A stretch of 64,000 nucleotides of DNA from Chloroflexota bacterium (GCA_020161935.1 JAIUNI010000003.1:124001-188000); one strand, 5' to 3'; counted from the first letter of the stretch, positions 27,127-36,470 are shown. Notes: generated by a model not told the origin, from the letters alone. Translations and numbers: made by a program.

Positions 27127-28209
27127 ATGACACCATTTAACGGGTTAGGGATGCACCTCGGTAACTTGTCACGGCTGTCGAACGCCCAAACGCGCTCGAT
27201 CAGCGCTGAGAACTTTAACGGCGAAAAGGGCAAGGGCGGCATGGCGACCGAAGGTACCGGCGCGGAAGCCGCGCGGTTGTTAGGGCAAGGCTGGAAAGTC
27301 TCGCCCAGCATCAACATCGGCCCCAAGCAAACAGCCACACTGGCAGAAATCACCGGGCCGGGGGCGATCCAGCAAATCTGGCTGACGGTACACCCACAGT
27401 ACTGGCGCAAGCTGGTCTTCCGCTTCTACTGGGATGGTGAAGAAACGCCGTCGGTCGAAGTACCGCTGGGTGATTTCTTCTGCAACGGTTGGGGTGTGCG
27501 GTCGAACGTGCAGTCCATTCCGGTGGCGGCTAATCCGGCGGGCGGTTTTAACTGTTACTGGGAAATGCCCTTCCGCAAAAGCGCACGCATTACCATCGAA
27601 AGCCTGACCACCGAGGAAATTAAGGGCTTTTATTATCAGATCAACTACACCCTGACCGATATTCCTGATGATGCAGCCTACTTCCATGCTCAATGGCGGC
27701 GCAGTAACCCGCTCCCGTCCAAGTCGGTGCATACTCTCGTTGACGGCATCAAGGGGCAAGGGCATTACGTCGGTACCTATCTGGCATGGGGCGTGAATAA
27801 CAATGGCTGGTGGGGTGAGGGCGAAATCAAGTTCTTCATGGATGGCGACGGCGAGTTCCCGACCATCTGCGGCACCGGCACGGAAGATTACATCGGCGGC
27901 GCGTGGAACTTCGAGCAGCCGCAGGGGCAGTACGGCGTGTTCTCGTCGCCCTTCTCCGGCTTATCGCAGGTGATTAAGCCCGATGGCCTCTACCAGAGCC
28001 AGCAGCGCTTCGGCATGTACCGCTGGCATGTAATGGACCCGATTCGCTTTCAGCAGGATTTGCGGGTGACGATACAGGCGCTCGGTTGGCGGCGTGAAGG
28101 CTATTTGACCTTAAAGGATGATATTGCCTCAACCGTCTTCTGGTATCAAAGCGAACCGCACGCAGCATTTCCAGCATTACCAGCCAGCGAAGATTTGGAT
28201 GTGATTTAA
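27127..28209 (+). CDS. DUF2961 / GH172-like glycoside hydrolase
   Basis: 360 residues. The motifs RSISAENFNGEKGKGG at the N-terminus, WGVRSNVQSIPVAAN and GTGTEDYIGGAWNF are signatures of DUF2961, now glycoside hydrolase family 172, which includes difructose-anhydride and D-arabinofuranoside enzymes. The Glu in TGTEDY is the likely catalytic acid/base. No signal peptide, so it appears cytosolic. No sugar transporter is adjacent, so the substrate is open. Confidence 0.88.
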   Translation: MTPFNGLGMHLGNLSRLSNAQTRSISAENFNGEKGKGGMATEGTGAEAARLLGQGWKVSPSINIGPKQTATLAEITGPGAIQQIWLTVHPQYWRKLVFRFYWDGEETPSVEVPLGDFFCNGWGVRSNVQSIPVAANPAGGFNCYWEMPFRKSARITIESLTTEEIKGFYYQINYTLTDIPDDAAYFHAQWRRSNPLPSKSVHTLVDGIKGQGHYVGTYLAWGVNNNGWWGEGEIKFFMDGDGEFPTICGTGTEDYIGGAWNFEQPQGQYGVFSSPFSGLSQVIKPDGLYQSQQRFGMYRWHVMDPIRFQQDLRVTIQALGWRREGYLTLKDDIASTVFWYQSEPHAAFPALPASEDLDVI

Positions 28210-28220
28210 CGGGTGTATCC

Positions 28221-28673
28221 TCACCAGCCCAGCATATTTCGCATTTTCTCGGCGCGGCGGATGCTGTTGCGCGTCCAATCGGGCGTGTCGGGGTTGGTGA
28301 GGATTTCATTCGCGCTCAACCAGCGGATGTCGGCGACTTCGGCGGGGTCAGCAATTGTCGGTTCGCCAGCGCTCCACTTGCACAGGAACACTACATCCAC
28401 CACCGGATCACCCTCGGCGACAAAGGCGTTGCTGTGGACGTAGATCATGTCGCTGACCGTCACCCCGATTTCCTCTAGGATCTCACGCTTGAGGGTGTTT
28501 TCCAGCACATTATCCTCGCGCAGCGCATCCTCAACCTTGCCGCCCACAAGGCTCAACATGCCCGCCGCGTGGCTTTCCCCTGCTCCACGTATCACGAGCA
28601 AGTAGCGCCCATCACGAACAATTGCCCCCTCAACATTCACGATGTACTGGATGATCGACATGGCTGCACTCAT
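28221..28673 (-). CDS. Nudix hydrolase
   Basis: 150 residues. A Nudix box runs from GGKVEDALRE to REILEEIGV, with the spacing slightly longer than the strict consensus. The REILEE glutamates bind magnesium. Hydrolyses a nucleoside diphosphate-linked compound; substrate not predictable. A second Met (MSIIQY, four codons in) may be the true start. Confidence 0.85.
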   Translation of the reverse strand: MSAAMSIIQYIVNVEGAIVRDGRYLLVIRGAGESHAAGMLSLVGGKVEDALREDNVLENTLKREILEEIGVTVSDMIYVHSNAFVAEGDPVVDVVFLCKWSAGEPTIADPAEVADIRWLSANEILTNPDTPDWTRNSIRRAEKMRNMLGW

Positions 28674-28937
28674 TTAACTTGGCGAAGGGGATAATAATAA
28701 ACCCATCCGCGTATGAATGCCATATGTTATATCTTGCGAACAAATCTGTTGTTTGCCGGTATGATTTGTTTCGCTATCGCCCGATGAGGATGGGGTTCCG
28801 CATCTCCGGCGTAACCCCGCAAACCATCACCCCCGCCTCTACTTCCTGAGGTCGATAATCTGTTCGGGTCAGCCGATGGTTGCTATTCACCCCAAAGCAT
28901 TCCATAATCGCGATGAGCAATTTCACGCGAAGGAACG

Positions 28938-29384
28938 GTGGCGACCATGACGAAACACCTGAATACCCTGTGGCAAGTGGTCAATGCGGCCTCGACCGTT
29001 GCTGACTTCGCCCGACAGTCGCAGACTTTCACCTTTTCCGTTCCAGCGGCAGCCACCGTCTACCTGCGGGCGGAACAGGCGGATGTACGGATTGTGCGGT
29101 GGGCGCTGCCCAAAGTCGACGTGTTCATCCAGCTTCAGGCGGCGTTCGGCTGGCGCGTGGCGACCGATCAGGATGCGGATGGCGTGTACGTGGTCGCCAA
29201 GCGGCGGATGGTCGTCGGCAAACTCTCGAAAGCCTCCTTCACACTGTCCGTTCCGCACGACGCTTACCTCATCCTCAAGCTGGAGGACAGCAACATCGTG
29301 CTGACCGATGTGGACGGCACCCTGCACGTTCCCCCGCGTGACGCACAGGGACAGTTGGCGCTGCCCGGCACCACCACGAAGTAA
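28938..29384 (+). CDS. Hypothetical protein, beta-rich
   Basis: About 148 residues, or 145 from the ATG at 28947. Repeated short strands (FTFSVPAAATVYLRAEQADVRIV, SFTLSVPHDAYLILKLEDSNIVLTDVDG) suggest a beta-sheet adhesin-like or DUF4097-like fold. No signal peptide seen. No family recognised with confidence. It lies 78 bp upstream of the UPF0173 hydrolase on the same strand. Confidence 0.6.
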   Translation: MATMTKHLNTLWQVVNAASTVADFARQSQTFTFSVPAAATVYLRAEQADVRIVRWALPKVDVFIQLQAAFGWRVATDQDADGVYVVAKRRMVVGKLSKASFTLSVPHDAYLILKLEDSNIVLTDVDGTLHVPPRDAQGQLALPGTTTK

Positions 29385-29462
29385 CCCCTTTGCTCTGTAC
29401 CTATTATCCCGTTACAATTCAGGGATATGAATCCATAATCACGCCATGAGAGGATTGCAACC

Positions 29463-30149
29463 ATGAGCATCAAAATCACTTGGCTGGGGCATTCGGCATT
29501 CAAACTGGAATCGGATGGTCACACCTACCTCATCGACCCCTTCTTAACAGGCAATCCCTTAGCTGCGGCCAAGCCGGAGGATTTAGACGCGGAAATTATC
29601 TTCCTCTCGCACGCCCACGGCGACCATCTCGGTGATACGGTGGACATCGCCAAGCGCACCGGTGCGTTGGTCGTCACCAACTTCGAAATCGCCGAGTGGT
29701 TGCAAAAACAGGGTGTGGAAAAGACTCACGGGCAAAACCCCGGCGGCGGCTGTCAGCACGGTCTCGTCCATGCCAAGTTCACCGTCGCCCACCACAGCTC
29801 GTCCTTCCCGGATGGCAGCTATGCGGGTGTGGCTTGCGGCTTCGTGCTGACCTTTTCCGGCAAGCGCTTGTACTTCGCGGGGGATACCTCCCTGTTTAGC
29901 GATATGCGCTTAATCGGCGATCAAGTGATCGACCTTGCCTTCCTGCCGATTGGCGATAACTTCACCATGGGGCCGGAAGACTCGCTGCGGGCGATCAATT
30001 ATATCCGTCCCCGCGCCGTCATTCCCATGCACTACAAGACGTGGCCGCCCATCGACCAAGACGCGAGCGAGTGGGGCAACGCCGTCAACAACGAGACGAC
30101 CGCCCAACCCATCGTCCTCGACCCCGGCGCGTCCTACACGCTGGTGTAA
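29463..30149 (+). CDS. UPF0173 metal-dependent hydrolase
   Basis: 228 residues, full length. Metallo-beta-lactamase fold with TWLGHSAF at the N-terminus, the metal motif SHAHGDHLGD, FAGDTSLF and a late VIPMHYKTWP. Close in pattern to UPF0173/UlaG-like proteins; two metal ions expected. The substrate (a lactone or phosphodiester) is unknown. Confidence 0.92.
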   Translation: MSIKITWLGHSAFKLESDGHTYLIDPFLTGNPLAAAKPEDLDAEIIFLSHAHGDHLGDTVDIAKRTGALVVTNFEIAEWLQKQGVEKTHGQNPGGGCQHGLVHAKFTVAHHSSSFPDGSYAGVACGFVLTFSGKRLYFAGDTSLFSDMRLIGDQVIDLAFLPIGDNFTMGPEDSLRAINYIRPRAVIPMHYKTWPPIDQDASEWGNAVNNETTAQPIVLDPGASYTLV

Positions 30150-30292
30150 TCAAATAACGGCGTAATGTCGCTTCTCGCAATTATTGAGCCAAAAATCTTG
30201 GCGTTCTATGCGAAGCCTCCTGTGGATGGCGACTTGGCGGTTAATCTTTTCTTGTGACTTTCGAGACTCTACATAAGCATTTAAACGACGAC

Positions 30293-30366
30293 GGACAGCC
30301 TGTCTGCTGTCCCTACAAAGACCTGTTTGGGTGTAGGGACGCGAGAGGGCGCGTCCGTCTTTTTAT
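30293..30366 (+). terminator. Composite palindrome copy 2, with T-tract
   Basis: GGACAGC/GCTGTCC hairpin (30293-30312), then GGACGCG-agaggg-CGCGTCC (30337-30356) followed by GTCTTTTTATT. The last stem plus T-tract fits a Rho-independent terminator. It is the second copy of the composite at 865-932. The remaining gap 30150-30539 shows no gene. Confidence 0.65.
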
Positions 30367-30539
30367 TATTTCACCTATCAGGTTATGATGTAGGGCGATC
30401 ACTGACCGTACCCCTCTGCACCTACCTTCCCCTCCAATCTCACATCCAATTCACGGGTAACGCAAAGGTTTTTGCAAGGAAAGTGGTGGTATCATCCGAA
30501 TAGATCACTCATGCAAATGTCCTTATAAAGGTTTATCCG

Positions 30540-31154
30540 ATGGATGCAAACGCCAAAATGCAAGCCTTCAAGGCGCTGACTCAGGAAAAAATTCGTAAGC
30601 TGATCGCGGAGTTCGCCGAAGGAACGGTCAGCCGCGAACAATTCCACGTCCTCTACGAACGCCACACCAGCCAACTCGCGATGGCCGATATGGCGGCTGC
30701 CAGCCGCAGCCCCGATGCCGTCATGGGCATGTTGAGCGATATGCCCGCGACGATTGCCGTGCGCGAAGCCCACATGGGCAAGGCGGTGGGGATGACCATC
30801 TACAACAACCGCAGTGGTACCCTGCTCGAAACCCTTGGCGATTTTGACGTGTCGCCGGAAAAACTTGCGCCGATTTTGAACGACTTCACCATGATGATGC
30901 AGTCCGGTAAAACGGTCGAGCGCGAAACCCGCAAGATCAGCGCCAAGCAGTGGTTGGTGTTCGCCGGTGGGACGTTCACGACCGTCATCACCCTGTTCCG
31001 TAACGAACCGTCAGAGGCGCAGTGCCGCGAGATCGAGCGCTTGCACCGCGACTTTGAGGAAGCCAACCGTCCGTCCTTCACCGGTAACTCGGTCGACTCC
31101 ACCAAGCTGGCCTATCCGTTCATGGTGTTCGTCCAGCGCAAGGTGCGCGGGTAG
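30540..31154 (+). CDS. Hypothetical protein, possible Roadblock-like domain
   Basis: 204 residues. A helical N-terminus (1-70) is followed by a domain with GMTIYNNRSGTLLETLGDF and an ISAKQWLVFAGGTFTTVITLF strand pair, then the helix REIERLHRDFEEANRP. The pattern recalls Roadblock/LC7-type dimeric signalling domains, but I cannot confirm that. Cytosolic. Ribosome site weak (aaaggt). Confidence 0.6.
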   Translation: MDANAKMQAFKALTQEKIRKLIAEFAEGTVSREQFHVLYERHTSQLAMADMAAASRSPDAVMGMLSDMPATIAVREAHMGKAVGMTIYNNRSGTLLETLGDFDVSPEKLAPILNDFTMMMQSGKTVERETRKISAKQWLVFAGGTFTTVITLFRNEPSEAQCREIERLHRDFEEANRPSFTGNSVDSTKLAYPFMVFVQRKVRG

Positions 31155-31162
31155 GGAAGCAA

Positions 31163-31232
31163 GGGAGTACACAGAGGTACTCCCCTACAAAAATAGATAT
31201 TTGGAGTAGGGCGGACGCGATGTGTCGCGTCC
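31163..31232. repeat. Two adjacent palindromes
   Basis: GGGAGTAC-acagag-GTACTCCC (31163-31184) and GGACGCGA-tgtg-TCGCGTCC (31213-31232). The second is the half-element also seen at 913 and 61806. They separate two co-directional genes. Confidence 0.7.
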
Positions 31233-31317
31233 CTACAACAAGGCAAACCTTTTCAACCTGCTCTGTTCATAAATGTATCTCGATTTATCTCCTCTCTAAT
31301 AGACGGAAACGCCTTTC

Positions 31318-32253
31318 ATGATTGTGACACTCACCCCCAACACCACGCTTGACCTGACCGTTCTCATCCCCAAGTTCGAGCTGAACAAAACGATCCGCGC
31401 CAGCCAGTCACTGTATGGCATGGCGGGGAAGCCGACCGATGCCTCGTGGGTGCTGGCGGAACTCGGTATCCCTAGTCACGCGCTCGGCTTCGGGGCGGGG
31501 TCAATCGCCCATAAGATCGAAGCCATGCTCCACAGTCGCGGCATCACCACCGATTTTGTACCCGTTGGCGGCGAGTCGCGGGTGAATATGGTGATCGTCT
31601 GCGAGGACGGCAGCGGACAATCAACGATTACGACCTCCAGCCTCGACGTGAGCGACCAGCACATTGACCGGCTGCTGGCACGCTTTGAGGGGGCGGTAAG
31701 GAATGCAAGCTGCGTGGTGATGGGCGGCTCCCTGCCGGAGAATGTGCCTCCGTCCTTTTATGCGGATGCGATCAGGCTGGCGAAAGCGTACGCTGTTCCG
31801 GTGATCTTTGACGCGGGTGAGCCGAACCTGAGCGCAGGATTGGCTGCCTGTCCCGATTTCATCAAGCCCAACGAGGATGAACTGTCCGGCCTCGTGGGTG
31901 AAAGGGTGACGGATATGCCCTCGGCGTACCGCGCGGGGCAGCGCATCCTCGAACAGTACGGCACGTCGTCGATCATGACGTTCGGCGGCGAAGGGGCGCT
32001 GGCGGTGCTGCCGGAACGCGCCTACCACATTCCGGCGCTGAAGATCGAGGTGGTCAGCGCGGCGGGCGCGGGGGACGCGGTGCTGGCAGGGTTAGCCGCC
32101 TCCATCGAGCGCGGGCAGCCGGTTGAGGACGGCTTGCGCTTGGGCTTCGCGGCGGCGACTGCCGTTTGCCTGATGGCCGGAACCGCCCAGTGCCGCAGTG
32201 CCGATGTCGAAGCCTTCCTCCCCCAGATCGAGCTTATTCCTTATCGTCTGTAG
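31318..32253 (+). CDS. PfkB-family kinase, 1-phosphofructokinase-like
   Basis: 311 residues. It begins like FruK/LacC kinases (IVTLTPNTTLDLTV) and ends with the catalytic SAAGAGDAVLAGL (Asp of GAGDA is the base). KPNEDEL and the GGSLP motif are also as in the FruK group. The substrate loop that normally reads GGKGxN is changed to AGKPTD, so the sugar phosphate may differ from fructose-1-phosphate. Stand-alone gene. Confidence 0.85.
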   Translation: MIVTLTPNTTLDLTVLIPKFELNKTIRASQSLYGMAGKPTDASWVLAELGIPSHALGFGAGSIAHKIEAMLHSRGITTDFVPVGGESRVNMVIVCEDGSGQSTITTSSLDVSDQHIDRLLARFEGAVRNASCVVMGGSLPENVPPSFYADAIRLAKAYAVPVIFDAGEPNLSAGLAACPDFIKPNEDELSGLVGERVTDMPSAYRAGQRILEQYGTSSIMTFGGEGALAVLPERAYHIPALKIEVVSAAGAGDAVLAGLAASIERGQPVEDGLRLGFAAATAVCLMAGTAQCRSADVEAFLPQIELIPYRL

Positions 32254-33201
32254 CTAAGAAGCTGTTAGCGATTGGCTTTTAGCTCCATATGAAACGCCTG
32301 TTGTGGCTGAATTGGCGGCGGCGGCGGCGGTGGAGCGCCAATTTCGTTTTAGTCGTCAGCTACCAGTCGCCAGTTATCAGTCAAATGTTACAAAAACTGC
32401 AAAAAACGCAATCGCAATTCGTGACTTTGGTGGCGGTTGTACGGGAGCAATCTGCCGAATCCTCTCAAAATTCTTCAATTTCTTCAAATTCACTCGTGCA
32501 TTTTATGTTGTTGATGCTGTTGTTGCAGTTGAGAATCCGTGTTTTGTCACAAATGTCGTCAGAGTCGTCAGTGTCCGAAATGTCACTGGTAGTTAAAAGG
32601 TCAGTGATGGCAAAGTTGGCGGCAAAGGCAGCAATTTCAAATGGCAATTTATGTGCCAACTGATGTCATTCTCGGTCAAGTGATTGGCAATTCTGGCAAT
32701 AATTCGTGTTTTGGCTGTCGCCGCCAAGATTGCCAAAGTTTTTATTTGCAGCGGCGAAGGGTCGGTTCGCTGCTGCAATGTTTGCTGTAAAAAGGCAGTC
32801 TCCAGTCATTAGACAAAGACAAGTCATCAGCTATCAGTCGCCAGTCTCCAGTTAAAACCAAATCGCCAAGAAGCCAAGATCGATAGAGAACGCCAAGGGA
32901 ACATGATTGTTAAGAAGCGCGGGGCGTTGGTGAGGGTTTGTCAGCGCCAAACCCCTACATTCAGCCCTTTGAATAGGATAGCAGAGGTTGGATACGAATG
33001 GGTGAACATTTGTCAGAACATTTGGTCTCTTTTTGTGAGTGGTAGCGCTAACTTTGCAAGGGAGGATTAGCGGCGTGAGGTTGGTGAATGGTTAGAAAAT
33101 GGTTTGCCGACAAACCTAATTCAAACGTAGATCATAATAGTTTGAAGTTGGAAGTGGCAAGTTACAAGTAGGAAACCAATGCAAATGCAGCAAGATTAAA
33201 G
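32254..33201. other. Gene-free region of about 950 bp, repeat-rich
   Basis: No convincing gene: open frames here have no domain and unnatural composition. It holds nonamer arrays (32301-32345, 32385-32447, 32461-32739), heptamer arrays (32353-32384, about 32797-32853, 33143-33170), and a GTTTG/CCAAACCCCTAC imperfect hairpin near 32930. The rest, to the BFN gene, shows nothing I can name apart from the short palindrome TAGCGCTA at 33053. Confidence 0.7.
32301..32739. repeat. Nonanucleotide-periodic array
   Basis: Diverged 9-mers that hold register. From 32461 to 32739 about 31 consecutive nonamers keep phase, with runs sharing the middle triplet: attcTTCaa, tttcTTCaa; tgttGTTga, tgctGTTgt, tgcaGTTga; aaatGTCgt, cagaGTCgt, cagtGTCcg, aaatGTCac; tgatGGCaa, agttGGCgg, caaaGGCag. 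Blocks at 32301 (GGC centre) and 32385 (TGC/CGC centre) are in other registers, separated by a heptamer block. Confidence 0.7.
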
Positions 33202-33711
33202 TTACTTCGTGGGGCGGATGCGAAATTTAGTTTTGAGGGCATTGAAGGCGTTATTTATTCCTGCCATAATACCTGTGACTGGTGGACTCTTTGCTGCCTC
33301 GTTCATAACCGCGTTGCTTACGATTATGGGTAGGTCGAGGCGAACCGCGACCGCTAGAACATCACTGGGGCGCATCGGAAGATGGATTTCGTTTCCAGAC
33401 TTTTCAACCGTAATTGACGCTTTGTAGACCTGATTAATTAAATCCGTTATCGAAATTTTTATTGGTTTTCCTGAGAGATTTATTTGCTCGATGAAAGCTG
33501 TTGTCGTTTGGTGGGGGATATTGGTTAATTCGGATACAAGCACCTCGGCTTCGACTGGCCCGACCCAAATTGGCAAATAGCGGTTTTGGTTTTCACTATA
33601 GAGCACAACAACTTTATATTCTTTGGTTATATCTACAGGCTTACGTATACTGTCAATTACGACCTGTGTTTCCGATAGTGGTTCGATTTCGAGGACAATC
33701 TCGTTCGTCAT
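33202..33711 (-). CDS. Bifunctional nuclease (BFN) domain protein
   Basis: 169 residues. YKVVVLYSENQNRYLPIWVGPVEAEVL and MRPSDVLAVAVRLDLPIIVSN match the DUF151/BFN domain, whose members show DNase/RNase activity or regulatory roles. A basic C-terminal helix follows. Codon use is more AT-rich than its neighbours. Confidence 0.85.
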   Translation of the reverse strand: MTNEIVLEIEPLSETQVVIDSIRKPVDITKEYKVVVLYSENQNRYLPIWVGPVEAEVLVSELTNIPHQTTTAFIEQINLSGKPIKISITDLINQVYKASITVEKSGNEIHLPMRPSDVLAVAVRLDLPIIVSNAVMNEAAKSPPVTGIMAGINNAFNALKTKFRIRPTK

Positions 33712-33716
33712 CGATA

Positions 33717-34199
33717 CTATGGCTCCAAAACCAACACGGCTTCCTCGATCTCTTTACCCCGCGCTTCGGCGTAGGAGGTCATATAGCCGGTGATGACGAA
33801 ACCGCACTTCTGGAGGACGCGGATCGAACCGACGTTATCCTTGGCGGCGTGGGCATGGAGCGGGCGTTCGCTGACGACGGTATCAAGGAACAAGCGCAGG
33901 GCGGCGGTGGTGATGCCCTGCCCCCAATAGGCTTTGTCGATCCCGTAGCCGACTTCACGCTCGCCAAACATCATGAAGCTCACCACACTGCCCACCACGA
34001 CCCCATCTACCAATATCGTCCGGTTAATCACCGTGTCATCCGCCATGATCCGCGCCCAATGCGAGTCAAAGGTGGCGCGGTCGTTGGGGTCACGCGGGGT
34101 GAAGGCCGCCATGTAATACGCCTCCGGGTCGCGCTGATATTCGAAGAAGTGCGGTAGGTCGGAGGGGATGATTTCGCGCAGGGTGACGGTATACGACAT
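33717..34199 (-). CDS. GNAT N-acetyltransferase
   Basis: 160 residues. N-terminal LREIIPSDLPHFFEYQRDPEA, acetyl-CoA motif YWGQGITTAALRLFLD and DNVGSIRVLQKCGF are typical of RimJ/RimL-like GNAT proteins. Acetylates a small molecule or protein N-terminus; substrate unknown. AAAGGA precedes ATG 34199. It ends 5 bp before the BFN gene, so an operon is possible. Confidence 0.9.
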   Translation of the reverse strand: MSYTVTLREIIPSDLPHFFEYQRDPEAYYMAAFTPRDPNDRATFDSHWARIMADDTVINRTILVDGVVVGSVVSFMMFGEREVGYGIDKAYWGQGITTAALRLFLDTVVSERPLHAHAAKDNVGSIRVLQKCGFVITGYMTSYAEARGKEIEEAVLVLEP

Positions 34200-34305
34200 G
34201 GGGAATCCTTTGGTCAACACGACAGCAGATGGTATAACGGTAGTCCTGATTATATGATAATTTGTTCTGATGCGTATGACATTGTGTGCGTGAATATGAA
34301 AAGTC

Positions 34306-34325
34306 GGAGGAGGCACACCTCCTCC
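34306..34325. repeat. Perfect GGAGGAGG / CCTCCTCC hairpin
   Basis: 8-bp stem with 4-nt loop (CACA) just upstream of the amidohydrolase start. A similar but imperfect element lies at about 36132-36160. Dispersed palindrome; its location in the 5' leader could influence translation. Confidence 0.65.
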
Positions 34326-34345
34326 CTACAGTCTGTGAGGATTTT

Positions 34346-36007
34346 ATGACCCAAAGTGCCGACTTGCTGATAACCAACGCTCATGTGTTTACCGCCGACG
34401 CTGCCCGACCGTTTGTGGAGGCCGTCGCCGTAAGCGGTAACCGGATTGTACTCGTGGGGAGCGCGGCTGAGGCACAAGCGTGGCGGGGCAGCGGGACGCG
34501 GGTGGTCGATGGACAGGGGGCGACCCTGATGCCGGGGATCATCGACAGCCATTATCACCTGCACCTCGGTTCGATGGGTTTGGCGCACATTCAGTTGGAT
34601 AAGGTCGAGTCGCTTGGTGAACTGACGGAGGTTATCCGCCGCTACGCCCACGCGCATCCTGACGAGCCGTATATTACCGGCGCACAACTGCGGTATGAGG
34701 TGATGCCCGCCGGACAACCGCTGACACGCCAACACCTCGACGCGATTGTGAGCGACCGCTCGCTAACGATCATGGCCTACGACTACCACACGGCTTGGGC
34801 GAATACCCGCGCGTTGGAGGTGGCCGGTAAGCTGCGCGACATCACCAACCGACCGGGGAGCGCGATTGTGACCGATGCCGATGGCGTGGCAACAGGAGAG
34901 TTGATCGAGCCGCTGGCTTACGCGGCGGTACTGGGGCATTTTGAAGCGTGGGACGCGACCGTGAAAAGTTTCCTGCCGGATGAATTCGGCAAGCCGACGT
35001 ATGGCTCGGCACGTGACCAGCGGTGGATACGCGAAGGGCTGAAGCTCACCGCGCGGCACGGCATCACCAGCATTCATAATATGGACGGCAACGCGGCACA
35101 GGCGGCGTTTTATGCCGGGTTGGAAGCGGCGGGCGAACTGACGACACGCATCAGTATCCCGTACAGCGTTGTACCCACGACGCGCGAGTCCGATTTAGAT
35201 GAAGCGGTCGAGATGACGCGGCTGCATCAGGGTGACAAGCTGCGGGCGGGGCGGGCGAAGTTCTTTATGGATGGGGTGATTGAGTCGTGGACGGCGTTCC
35301 TGCTGAACGACTACGCTGATCGCCCTTCCTCTAAAGGAGAGGCACTTTACAGCGCCGAACACTTTAACCGGATGGCGGCGGCCTGTGATGCGCGCGGTTT
35401 GCAGATCACGGTACACGCGGTTGGAGATGCGGCGGTGCGCCGGACGCTGGATGGGTATGCCCACGCGCGGCAGGTGAACGGCGTGCGCGACAGCCGCCAC
35501 CGTGTCGAGCATATCGAGCTGGTGCATCCGGCGGATATTCCACGCTTCGCCAAGCTGGGTGTAATCGCGTCGTTCCAACCGCTGCACTGCATCCTCGATT
35601 ACCCGCAAACGCCGGAGTTTTTCCCTGAGCGCGTGGGCCGCGATGCATGGCACCGGAGCTTCGCGTGGCAGTACCTACGGGGCGGCGGGGCGCGGGTGGC
35701 CTTCGGCAGTGATTGGCCGGTGGTGACGCAGGACGCTATGCTGGGGATTCATAACGCGCTCAACCGGCAGGCGTGGGGCGCTGACCAGCCCGATCACCGG
35801 CAGTCGTTGAGCGACACGCTGCTGTCGTACACGCGGGATGGGGCGTATACCGAGTTTCAAGAACACCAGAAGGGGCAGTTGAAGGTAGGGTATCTAGCGG
35901 ATATGGTGCTGCTGTCGGCTGATCTGTTTCAGACGGCGGATGCCTCTATAAAGGAAGTGCATCCGGTGATGACGATCTGTGACGGGCAGGTGGTGTATGA
36001 GGGGTAG
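34346..36007 (+). CDS. YtcJ-type amidohydrolase
   Basis: 553 residues. Metal-site HxH in PGIIDSHYHLHLGS, downstream His residues in VHAVGDAAVR and RVEHIELVHP, and FGSDWPV with the catalytic Asp mark an Amidohydro_3 enzyme of the YtcJ group. Hydrolyses C-N bonds in a small organic amide or imide. GTGAGGA precedes ATG 34346. No transporter adjacent. Confidence 0.9.
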   Translation: MTQSADLLITNAHVFTADAARPFVEAVAVSGNRIVLVGSAAEAQAWRGSGTRVVDGQGATLMPGIIDSHYHLHLGSMGLAHIQLDKVESLGELTEVIRRYAHAHPDEPYITGAQLRYEVMPAGQPLTRQHLDAIVSDRSLTIMAYDYHTAWANTRALEVAGKLRDITNRPGSAIVTDADGVATGELIEPLAYAAVLGHFEAWDATVKSFLPDEFGKPTYGSARDQRWIREGLKLTARHGITSIHNMDGNAAQAAFYAGLEAAGELTTRISIPYSVVPTTRESDLDEAVEMTRLHQGDKLRAGRAKFFMDGVIESWTAFLLNDYADRPSSKGEALYSAEHFNRMAAACDARGLQITVHAVGDAAVRRTLDGYAHARQVNGVRDSRHRVEHIELVHPADIPRFAKLGVIASFQPLHCILDYPQTPEFFPERVGRDAWHRSFAWQYLRGGGARVAFGSDWPVVTQDAMLGIHNALNRQAWGADQPDHRQSLSDTLLSYTRDGAYTEFQEHQKGQLKVGYLADMVLLSADLFQTADASIKEVHPVMTICDGQVVYEG

Positions 36008-36027
36008 ACCTTTATCCAAGCCTTTAA

Positions 36028-36160
36028 ACCCTCACCCCTAGTACCTCTCCCTCATGGCGAGGGGGGAGTAAAAGCAGGAAACGATACCTCACCCCAACCT
36101 TCCCCCGTGGTAACAGGGAAGGGAGCCAATACATGGAGGAAGCACGCCTCCTGCCTATCG
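36028..36160. repeat. CCCTCACCCC-type and GGAGG-type dispersed palindromes
   Basis: Contains CCTCTCCCTCATGGCGAGGGGG, a second CCTCACCCC...GTGGTAACAGGGAAGGG unit, and GGAGGAAGCACGCCTCCTG. Related to 6306, 62013 and 34306. The gap 36008-36260 shows no gene. Confidence 0.6.
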
Positions 36161-36264
36161 TGAAGTTATGGGGTTGTGGTAGGCGATATATGAGGGGAAG
36201 GCCGTTTATTATAGGGTTCGGGTAAAGTATCTGAAGCGATTCGGGTAAATCACACGATTAACGC

Positions 36265-36293
36265 TTGACTCTGATTTGGGCAGGTGATACTAT
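36265..36293 (+). promoter_or_regulatory. Promoter of the ribosomal cluster
   Basis: TTGACT (36265-36270), 17-bp spacer, extended TGA-TACTAT (-10 at 36288-36293). Transcription would start near 36300. Confidence 0.65.
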
Positions 36294-36299
36294 GCGTAC

Positions 36300-36470
36300 T
36301 CGCAACTCAGTGGCTCACAACCTCATCTTCAAGAGGCAATGTGAAAAGCCACAATTGAACGAAGTGGCAGCGAAAGCACTCTGCTCGCAGGGAAAGCTCG
36401 CTAACCAAGAGTGATGTGCGGGCGTTCTAAATTTGAAGATCGCCCGTTTGCTTGTCTGGAAATTGGTTAT
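36300..36470 (+). promoter_or_regulatory. Structured 5' leader of rpsL
   Basis: A long stem-loop begins almost at the predicted start: GTGGCT-CACA-CCTC paired with GAGG-TGTG-AGCCAC (36310-36352). A short AGTG/CACT stem follows, then CGGGCG/CGCCCG (36419-36424, 36441-36446) followed by TTTG. It could be an attenuator or an S12/S7-responsive leader. The structure is read by eye. Confidence 0.45.

Noticed and set aside
32303..32663. Overlapping open frames of about 97 and 124 codons
   Set aside because: They lie on a nonamer/heptamer repeat field and have low-complexity translations without a ribosome site.
33045..33065. TAGCGCTA palindrome as a LacI-type operator
   Set aside because: Only 8 bp, no LacI gene nearby, and no promoter boxes in register.
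32355..33180. Repeats as a CRISPR array
   Set aside because: Units are 7 or 9 nt without spacers, and no cas genes are present.
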